Source of the DNA: Agelas oroides
Taxonomy: Eukaryota; Porifera; Demospongiae; Agelasida; Agelasidae
Reading direction: 5' to 3'
NCBI GenBank assembly: GCA_949130485.1
Contig: OX422186.1
Span: 11,182,771-11,246,770, forward strand
DNA: 64,000 bases
Of the stretch, positions 59,301 through 64,000 are shown piece by piece. Both the position numbers and the translations under genes were made by a program. The notes under the pieces were generated by a model that had not been told where the DNA came from, searched no databases, and was given only the letters and a program-made list of their open reading frames with translations. Within the stretch, counting starts at the first letter, position 1; every line of letters starts with the position of its first letter.

Positions 59301-59325
59301 GCGCATGTTATTATCACAAGTGTCA
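37075..59325 (-). CDS. ITGB: Integrin beta subunit B, 5' end outside window
   Basis: Tandem paralog of integrin A. Exons, 5' to 3' as visible: 59232-59325, 58611-58805 (betaI, RVVLFLTDDQFHYSG), 56695-56790, 55596-55691, 53203-53301, 52197-52273, 51880-52014, 50023-50104, 49319-49389, 48030-48086, 46798-46894, 45630-45729, 44910-45061, 41558-41647 (I-EGF part), 40916-41093, 39969-40103 (beta tail), 38645-38775 (membrane helix), 38235-38291, 37075-37140. The tail ends NPLYQSPEVKYENVAYGRE. All visible phases join. The signal peptide, PSI domain and MIDAS-bearing exon are not found before 64000, so at least 4.6 kb of intron lies upstream of 59325. Exons of 57, 71, 82 and 96 bp equal those in gene A. 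Exon 58611-58805 (195 bp) corresponds to two gene A exons. Introns carry many MITEs. Confidence 0.9.
37925..38105. mobile_element. Inverted-repeat MITE (GAACTTCCATTAAG ends)
   Basis: GAACTTCCATTAAGAGCAGG...CCGCCCTTAATGGAAGTTC, with further pairing outward (TTATTCCGTTGC / GCAACGGAATAA). Diverged relatives occur at about 49850-49915 and 59440-59510. Confidence 0.75.
38366..38620. repeat. Purine-rich satellite (GGAATGGAGGAGAGGGG)n
   Basis: G/A-rich tandem units next to the integrin B membrane-helix exon. Open frames across it are compositional. Confidence 0.85.
38798..38935. repeat. 34-bp minisatellite, four units
   Basis: Unit CTGATGCTCTGTGAACYGTC + TCCCTGATTATGTT in an integrin B intron. Confidence 0.95.
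40144..40570. mobile_element. pogo/Tigger-like non-autonomous element (427 bp)
   Basis: CAGTGGAACCTCCCTTAACG...AGAGTTTCCACTG between TA dinucleotides (40142-40143 and 40571-40572). Same family as 17096-17270 and the fragment at 9478. No transposase reading frame seen. Confidence 0.8.
41339..41395. repeat. (TG)n microsatellite
   Basis: In an integrin B intron, preceded by the CACACA/CACGCA tract at 40850-40910 near the 40916-41093 exon. Confidence 0.95.
42235..43105. mobile_element. P-type non-autonomous element (871 bp), second TIR family
   Basis: Inverted ends CATGGATAATATAGTACACG + TAGGTGGATAGGAAACG (about 50 bp in total) with 7-bp flanking repeats ctacatc (42228-42234 and 43106-43112). 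The interior is three imperfect tandem repeats of about 175 bp (CGGCAACAGAAGAAGCTACRG near 42360, 42544 and 42714). No transposase remnant seen. Assignment to the P superfamily rests on the CAT..GATAAT end similarity to 6624-7975 and the 7-bp duplication. Confidence 0.7.
43071..44100. repeat. 60-bp tandem array grown from the end of the P-type element
   Basis: Seven units, of which the fifth is split by the 43353-43918 insertion. Each holds the last 35 bp or so of the P-type 3' end, the 7-bp target repeat ctacatc and 18 bp of flank (ATAGGAAGAGTGAAGC). Some units carry an extra AAAAGACAGCGA. All frames read open because 60 is divisible by three. Confidence 0.85.
43353..43918. mobile_element. 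Long-TIR AGCCTCGTTCCCAG element (566 bp) inserted in the 60-bp array
   Basis: TIRs of roughly 90 bp: AGCCTCGTTCCCAGGCCCTG...GGGCCTGGGCTCGTTCATCA and complement. The 10-bp direct repeat actatattat is at 43343-43352 and 43919-43928 (8 bp if the ends are read as TAG/CTA). This suggests a Mutator-like or hAT-like mover. Most other AGCCTCG palindromes in the window look like tiny relatives of it. Confidence 0.8.
44522..44642. mobile_element. Palindromic MITE (AGTCTCACAAGCCAGACCC ends)
   Basis: AGTCTCACAAGCCAGACCCA...TGGGTCTGGCTTGTGAGATT, with TTTCAGTATC...GATACTGAAA inside. Same family as 62712-62903. Confidence 0.85.
45072..45222. repeat. Tandem duplication, two units of about 69 bp
   Basis: ACAAAACAAAATACATGGTA...AACAAGGCACATGTACT occurs twice in tandem immediately upstream of the 44910-45061 exon on the gene strand. 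Confidence 0.9.
45940..46031. mobile_element. AGCCTCGTTCCCAG-type MITE (92 bp, near-perfect palindrome)
   Basis: TAGCCTCGTTCCCAGCCCCTG...CAGGGCCTGGGAACGAGGCTA, with CGTCGCTTGCAGTACGAAAT and its complement meeting at the centre. Confidence 0.9.
46150..46638. mobile_element. piggyBac-like non-autonomous element (489 bp)
   Basis: Ends CTCTTTAACCACCG and CGGTGGTTAAAGGG sit between TTAA tetranucleotides (46146-46149 and 46639-46642), matching the piggyBac TTAA target and CCCTTT-type ends. No recognisable transposase fragment inside. Confidence 0.75.
48293..48557. mobile_element. Inverted-repeat MITE (CAGGTCAAGAGCGCATAAG ends)
   Basis: About 50-bp arms: CAGGTCAAGAGCGCATAAGA... with GTAAGAGCGTGTAAC, and the complementary GTTACACGCTCTTTC...TGTTCTTATGCACTCTTGAC. 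A second inner pair is CTAAAAATAG / CTATTTTTAG. Confidence 0.8.
48802..49207. mobile_element. Inverted-repeat MITE (ACTGTATAGCCGGAAA ends)
   Basis: ACTGTATAGCCGGAAAATTT...ATATTTCTGGCTATACGGT, about 400 bp, in an integrin B intron. Family not recognised. Confidence 0.65.
49560..49770. mobile_element. MITE family X, copy 3 (single-unit form)
   Basis: GCGTGGCTTCACTTCC...GTTGACCCTCCGGAAGTAGG. It lacks the 168-bp internal duplication of the 8678-9045 copy. Confidence 0.8.
50195..50560. repeat. Dispersed element, inverted partner of 27010-27360
   Basis: Carries TATCACCATAGTAC...GTTGCCGTCTGTATTGTTAC and ATTGACTCCAATACATTTG in the opposite orientation to the 27-kb copy. Confidence 0.8.
50556..51190. 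mobile_element. Dispersed element, inverted partner of 55925-56445
   Basis: GGGGTGAGCCTGAGCGAGCC, the CATGCATAAACGGCACTCA block and CAGCAGTTTGCTG-related blocks occur at 55925-56445 in the reverse direction. The two ends themselves carry GCTCAGGCT-type inverted words. No ORF. Confidence 0.75.
52020..52090. repeat. (GGGA)n microsatellite
   Basis: Starts 6 bp from the 51880-52014 exon, so on the gene strand it supplies the pyrimidine tract before the acceptor. Confidence 0.95.
52450..52568. repeat. 23-bp minisatellite, five units
   Basis: Unit AAAGGTCAGCAATACAGTGT + TTC in an integrin B intron. Confidence 0.95.
52598..53172. mobile_element. Long-TIR AGCCT(C/T)GTTCCCAGGCTC element (575 bp)
   Basis: Left arm TAGCCTTGTTCCCAGGCTC...GAGCCTGGTACACACTG...GCGCATGC, right arm its complement ending GAGCCTGGGAACGAGGCTA, about 80 bp each. 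A solo end lies at 37578-37656. Confidence 0.8.
54627..55458. mobile_element. Nested pair of inverted-repeat elements
   Basis: Outer ends: GTACATACCTTAATCTCCCA...AATAGCCCA (54620-54650) against TGGGCCTATTTTCGGGAGATTACAGTAC (about 55425-55455). Inside it, about 54716-55227, a second element has ends AAACTAGGGAGTATAAGTACC and GGTACTTATGCTCCCGAGTTT. No coding potential recognised in either. Confidence 0.7.
55393..55415. repeat. Homopolymer run of 23 G
   Basis: A 23-base G run inside the outer element above. It could form a G-quadruplex, and its exact length is prone to sequencing error. Confidence 0.9.
55925..56445. mobile_element. Dispersed element, inverted partner of 50556-51190
   Basis: CATCATGGGGCAAGCCTGAG..., GTGCCGTTTATGCATGGCCC and CTAGTGTGGGGGTCACTCAG mirror the 50.6-kb copy. 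It is somewhat shorter, so one copy carries internal indels. Confidence 0.75.
57057..57180. mobile_element. Small palindromic MITE (ATTGACCAATCAGATTAGTATTAC)
   Basis: TTGACCAATCAGATTAGTAT...ATACTAATCTGATTGGTCAA around a short loop, with an AGTGTAGTATT palindrome next to it. Confidence 0.8.
57690..57842. mobile_element. Palindromic MITE (TAGCATGGTTTGCTGTGGTATT ends)
   Basis: ATAGCATGGTTTGCTGTGGT...TTAATAGCAC and the full complement at 57795-57840; stem of about 55 bp. Confidence 0.9.
57845..58566. repeat. Tandem duplication of about 360 bp, each unit ending in a palindrome
   Basis: Units 57845-58202 and 58203-58566 are highly similar. Each ends with ATAAACCACAGTARACAGGG...CCCTTGCCCTCGGGCTCGGG...CTGTGGTTTATCTATAAC. 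The first part of the unit matches 2817-2950. Confidence 0.9.
58845..59165. repeat. GC/purine minisatellite (GGGAGGACAGGTGAGAGGGT)
   Basis: About 9 units of roughly 34-38 bp in the intron between the first two visible integrin B exons. Confidence 0.9.
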
Positions 59326-59876
59326 CTGCACAAAGAGAGAAGGGACATGCATGACAGTGTATGTGGCAGTCCCAGACAGAAATCAAATATTGTGTCTTTC
59401 AAGTGCATCCCAACATTGAAGTGTCGTATTGCTGATCAAACTTTCATTAAGGCCAGACTCATAACGTGACTGATGAGCTACGCCCTTAATGAATACAGTG
59501 CCCCAAACACAGTGATGTGCTTGAAACACGTAATCGAAATAAAATTTGATTTCTATCTGGGAAGGTGAGAGTTGGGAGCTAGGTAACCATATAGTGAAAT
59601 GCATGGTGAGTCTGAGTATATGTGAGGAGGCATGGGAAAAGGGACCTAGGAAGTTCAAAGGTCAATTAAGTCCATGGTGACCTTTGAACCCTGGAAAAGG
59701 TATTTTCTGTATAATGATGGAAAATGAATTAGCGAACATTTGGCTTTTATTCACAAGTTCTAGTTCACAACAATCATAATTTAAACATGTCGAAAAAGAA
59801 ACATACTTGACCTTTGAACTCCATAGGTCCCTTTTCCTATGCTTCCTCACATATGCAGAACAAGGAACTGCAGTTA

Positions 59877-60655
59877 GTCTTGTGCAGTCTGGGCATGAGA
59901 CTAATCTTGTGCAGTCTGGGCATGAGACTAATCTTGTGCAGTCTGGGCATGAGACTAATCTTGTGCGGTCTGGGCATGAGACTAATCTTGTGCGGTCTGG
60001 GCATGAGACTAATCTTGTGCGGTCTGGACATGAGACTAATCTTGTGCGGTCTGGGCATGAGACTAATCTTGTGCGGTCTGGGCATGAGACTAATCTTGTG
60101 CGGTCTGGGCATGAGACTAATCTTGTGCGGTCTGGGCATGAGACTAATCTTGTGCGGTCTGGGCATGAGACTAATCTTGTGCGGTCTGGGCATGAGACTA
60201 ATCTTGTGCGGTCTGGGCATGAGACTAATCTTGTGCGGTCTGGGCATGAGACTAATCTTGTGCGGTCTGGGCATGAGACTAATCTTGTGCAGTCTGGGCA
60301 TGAGACTAATCTTGTGCGGTCTGGGCATGAGACTAATCTTGTGCGGTCTGGGCATGAGACTAATCTTGTGCGGTCTGGGCATGAGACTAATCTTGTGCGG
60401 TCTGGGCATGAGACTAATCTTGTGCGGTCTGGGCATGAGACTAATCTTGTGCAGTCTGGGCATGAGACTAATCTTGTGCGGTCTGGGCATGAGACTAATC
60501 TTGTGCGGTCTGGGCATGAGACTAATCTTGTGCGGTCTGGACATGAGACTAATCTTGTGCGGTCTGGGCATGAGACCAATCTTGTGCGGTCTGGGCATGA
60601 GACTAATCTTGTGCAGTCTGGGCATGAGACTAATCTTGTGCAGTCTGGGCACGAG
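59877..60655. repeat. 27-bp minisatellite, about 29 units
   Basis: Unit GTCTGGGCATGAGACTAATC + TTGTGCG with A/G and G/A variants at fixed sites. The period is nine codons, so several long frames on both strands stay open. Confidence 0.97.
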
Positions 60656-60785
60656 ACTAACAGGAAGCATTGGGTGTGACCAGTTCACTAGCCATGTCCA
60701 CTGAATATTGTGGCACAGCATTCTCGAAGTTGTTTTCAGACTCAAGACTGTCCACCAACAGCAGAGGGTGGTACCCAGTTTGCTT

Positions 60786-60925
60786 CATACTTAGGGTGAT
60801 TTGGTAGTTTATCATAACCTATCAAGGAGGCTACATCATGGCAAGTGCCAGCTAGAGAGTGGAAAGGACCCAAAACTGGTTATTGTAAACTACTAAATCA
60901 CCCCTAGTATGAAAAGCTCCCCATT
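60786..60925. mobile_element. Palindromic MITE (CATACTTAGGGTGATTTGGTAG ends)
   Basis: CATACTTAGGGTGATTTGGTAG...CTACTAAATCACCCCTAGTATG, about 135 bp. Confidence 0.85.
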
Positions 60926-62404
60926 CCACTACAGTCTCCCTCCCACAATTAGCAACCATTAGCGGTGATCTGTGTTCTCTAAAATATTTTCATTCCTATA
61001 CATGTACGTATATGGCCATTCTACACAAACAAACATGCATACTGCAATACAGTGGAAGCCAGAGGAGGTCCGACACACTTACGGACGTGCACGGAACTCC
61101 GTATCACGTATGGTAAGTGAACATTGCAAGATCAACGTGGCGACCGCTCTCGAAGTCCATTTTTGTACCTGTCCTGTCGCGCGAACTAGAGCCTGTAGGA
61201 GCACCATACTCAGTTCGCGGATAGTTGAGACGGGACCCTACTGCTCCTGTGTGTCTGTGGAGCTGGGGTGTCAAAACTTCGCAGCAAGAGTGAGCTAAAC
61301 CCGGAGCGTGATTAACATGACCTGGAGGACGGTACTTTGAGCAGTTGTAGCTCCATAACGCAACAGACTATGAAGCTCGGACTTACGTTGGATGAAAGTA
61401 GAAACACGGCTGATTCCAGTGATGTGCATTTGTGGGGCCGGGGTGACACCCCCATTGGTTTTGGAGCTACAGAGCTTTGAAAGTTGGCAAGATTTGGGAA
61501 ATGTAAAAATAGGCTCCAATTTAGGAGCTCATGATCTTCCGGTCAGATTATGCTATTGTGACAGAACTTACACCAAAATGAAGCCCTTTCCATGTACTTT
61601 GTGATGATCTTCACATTGTTGGTGACACCCCATACAGATTTGGAGTAATCCAGCTTCGAAGTTGACTATAGTTGTGAAAGACGTAAATCTGGGTAAAATT
61701 CAATCACCCGTATCTCCTCAACAAAGAAGGCAGTGGTGATGGGACTCACACCAAAATGATGCACATTCTGTGCACTTTCTGATGATATCAACATTGTTGG
61801 TGACACCCCATGAAGGTTTAGAGCTTTGAGGTCAACCATGTTAGTGCAATATCTGAATATGGGGTAAAATTTAACCACCTGACAGCGTATATCTTCTGAA
61901 AAAGAGACAGAAGTGATGGGACTCACACCAAATGGTTAAGAAGTCAACTATGTTTGTGTAACTTTGAACTACCTATATCTTGGAGGACAGTGCATCCATG
62001 ATGCATGAGACTTAACCTAATGACAAATTTCTATGTGGTATTCACCAGAATGCATATGTGCAAACTTACTGCAATCAAACGATGCTCTAATGAAATGACC
62101 TCATTCGTATGCCTTCCCTGCCTCCAGCATATTACCTCAGGCCTTCTCCATTTGTTTGCACACTGGAAATGACTAACGTTTGATGTGGAGAAGGCATGAG
62201 AATGAGAGGCTATTAATAGAGTGTCGTTTGATGTGGAGAAGGCATGAGAATGAGAGGCTATTAATAGAGTGTCGCCATCAAAGTGGAATCATCGATATCA
62301 GAAAGTATAATTATATTATCACTTTCACATTGTTGGCTATACTTGAGTAGATAATACTTTCAAAATCAAAGCTCCAAAAATAAATGGGATGTCACCATCA
62401 TCAG

Positions 62405-63226
62405 AAAGTACACAAGTCACAAAAAAGTTTTCTGAATGAAAACAAGCGCATGTAGGGATGGAACCCTCAAAAACCAACCAAACTAGATGGGAATGACACC
62501 ACAACAATTTCACACCATCCCTACATCTTGTGCCATTTTGCCAACTATGCTTTGTGTTTGCTGGTTGTGTGCATAGAAGGGTTGTGGAAGGCAGTAGGGT
62601 GGGTAGTGCTGGGTGTGTAGTCCATGTTGATGTGCATGGGGAGTGGGTTATGTTGTGGGTGGCTGCAATGTAGTTGCTATACTGAGCATGGCAGATATGG
62701 TCTGTCTTGAAGTAGTCTCGCAAGCCAGACCCTTTCCGTGCAGCGCTGATCGCTTTCAGTATGCGGCACGCGGAGGGAAGAAGTTTGATGTTTGGGTTTA
62801 CAATTTCACTTTGGATTTATGACGATTCTTAGTTCCTCTGCGTGCCGATACTGAAAGCGATCGGTGCTGTGGAACGGAAAGGGTCTGGCTTGCGAGGCTA
62901 GTTTTGAATGTAGAAACTGTGAAGTGCATGAGCTGGGTCTGTATGGTATGTTGGGGTAAGTTATGTTGTGAAATTTTATTGCTGCTGGACATGGCATATA
63001 TGGATTGTCTTTTATGTAGAAGGCTGTATATTGTTCAGTGTTCATTTAGTGGGTGTGAATAGACTAAGAGCATGCAGAGAGTTTTGTGGTGTGCATAGCA
63101 AATGGCACAAGATGTAGGGATGGTGTGAAATTGTTGTGGTGTCATTCCCATCTAGTTTGGTTGGTTTATGAGGGTTCCATCCCTACATGCGCTTGTTTTC
63201 ATTCAGAAAACTTTTTTGTGACTTGT
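62405..63226. mobile_element. Element with about 125-bp terminal inverted repeats
   Basis: ACAAGTCACAAAAAAGTTTT...CATCCCTACATCTTGTGCC at the left and its complement at 63105-63226. The interior hosts the CTCGCAAGCCAGACCC MITE at 62712-62903. A further inverted pair (CATCAAACTTCTT / AAGAAGTTTGATG) links the interior with about 63345-63425, so the structure may extend further right. Confidence 0.7.
62712..62903. mobile_element. Palindromic MITE nested in 62405-63226
   Basis: AGTCTCGCAAGCCAGACCCT...AGGGTCTGGCTTGCGAGGCT, with GATCGCTTTCAGTATGCGGC and its complement inside. Same family as 44522-44642. Confidence 0.85.
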
Positions 63227-64000
63227 TCCTGCTGGTTTTTTTTTTTTTGGTAGTTTATTAGGAATGGTAACAGAGAAGAGACGTGGAAGGGTAGGCCGAG
63301 GGGAAGATGCATGGTGTGTACAGTATGGTAGTACAGAACTTTTTTGTTCACAAAGAACTAAGGATTGTCATAAAGTCAAATGCTTCTAAGTGAAATTGTC
63401 AATTCAAACATCAAACTTCTTTATCTGGGGGGTTTAGAACCCCAAGCAAAGCCTCATAGAAACCAAGTGCAAAGCACGAGTTTAATGAGGCTTTGCATGC
63501 AAGCTTCATGTGGACTACTAATGGGTTCACCGAAAAACTCTCCATAGACTGTCACCACAGGGTATTGAGTCGTAAGACCCCATTACAGGAACAGTTTGAT
63601 GGTGAGTAGCTATAGTCTAAATCCGTTTGAAACCACAGCATATAGGGGTCTATGGAACTGAACAACCACCAGTCTCTGTGGCCTCCTCCTCTAGTGCAAA
63701 AGTTTTTGAATGAAGCCATGCACTGTTGACTCAGTGCTACTAGCTGCACTAGAGCAGTTCGAGTATACCAAGCTACCAATAGGGTCCTACTTGCTGCGTT
63801 GGAGAAAACTCAGAGGCACAACACAAAAGGAGGATGTTAAGAAGACACCAGCCAAAATGCTACCATCAACTAGCAGTAAACATTGTATGTGTACTATGCA
63901 TTGTTGTAAATGACTATAACAAGCAAATTGAAAATGTGAAAGTTGACAATAAAAATTGAATATCAGTGGCTAGCCACCTAGATACGAATAACTTGATGGT

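Larger units (their letters stand above)
59326..64000. other. Non-coding tail of the window (probably integrin B intron)
   Basis: No integrin exon or other gene is recognisable here. It contains the 27-bp satellite, three inverted-repeat elements, and imperfect repeats of GGTGACACCCCAT-type blocks (61440-61960). Confidence 0.5.

Noticed and set aside
59662-60745. Long open frames (290-305 codons) on both strands over the 27-bp satellite
   Set aside because: They exist only because the repeat period is a multiple of three and lacks stops; there is no domain, splice support or codon bias.
61080-61200. Possible integrin B exon with a CTCCTACAG acceptor and a GTAAGT donor in matching phase on the minus strand
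   Set aside because: The translation (…CSLTIRDTEFRAR) has no resemblance to the expected MIDAS-bearing betaI segment, and the area is repeat-rich. Splice words alone are not enough.

Overview
The window is metazoan nuclear DNA: spliced genes with GT-AG introns, abundant short inverted-repeat transposons, and many micro- and minisatellites. Two tandem integrin beta genes, a ciliary gene (CFAP221), a TRIM-type protein and an AIG1/GIMAP-type GTPase place it in an animal. The small introns, the integrin tails and the general style suggest an early-branching animal, most likely a sponge; that assignment is inference.

Layout. 1-4747 (+): the C-terminal exons of CFAP221, whose 5' part lies outside the window. 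5185-6312 (-): a single-exon AIG1/GIMAP-like GTPase, convergent with CFAP221. 6.4-9.1 kb: a MITE cluster containing a P-element-type transposon that keeps the end of its transposase gene. 9.6-12.96 kb (-): a broken partial copy of the 3' half of TEX10. 13241-14950 (-): an intronless RING/B-box protein. 16165-24524 (-): the complete TEX10 gene (ribosome biogenesis, Rix1/PELP1 complex). One of its exons is present five times inside a 1.9-kb minisatellite. 24969-36563 (-): integrin beta gene A, complete from signal peptide to NPxY tail. 37075-59325 (-): integrin beta gene B, whose 5' exons lie beyond the window. 59.3-64 kb: non-coding as far as I can see, with a 27-bp minisatellite and nested inverted-repeat elements.

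Gene logic. The two integrin genes are head-to-tail paralogs about 0.5 kb apart. They share most exon sizes (57, 71, 82 and 96 bp exons recur), differ by one intron in the betaI domain, and have different second NPxY motifs. TEX10 lies directly downstream of integrin A on the same strand; its promoter carries an NRF-1-type palindrome. The TEX10 duplicate makes a useful dating system, because one copy has transposons where the other has clean empty sites.

I found no CRISPR array, retrovirus-like element or operon-like novel system. The most unusual item is the TEX10 exon array: five copies of a 62-bp exon with intact splice sites, whose phase allows only one (or four) copies to be included in a message. 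All exon boundaries were assigned by eye from splice consensus, reading phase and remembered family sequences.
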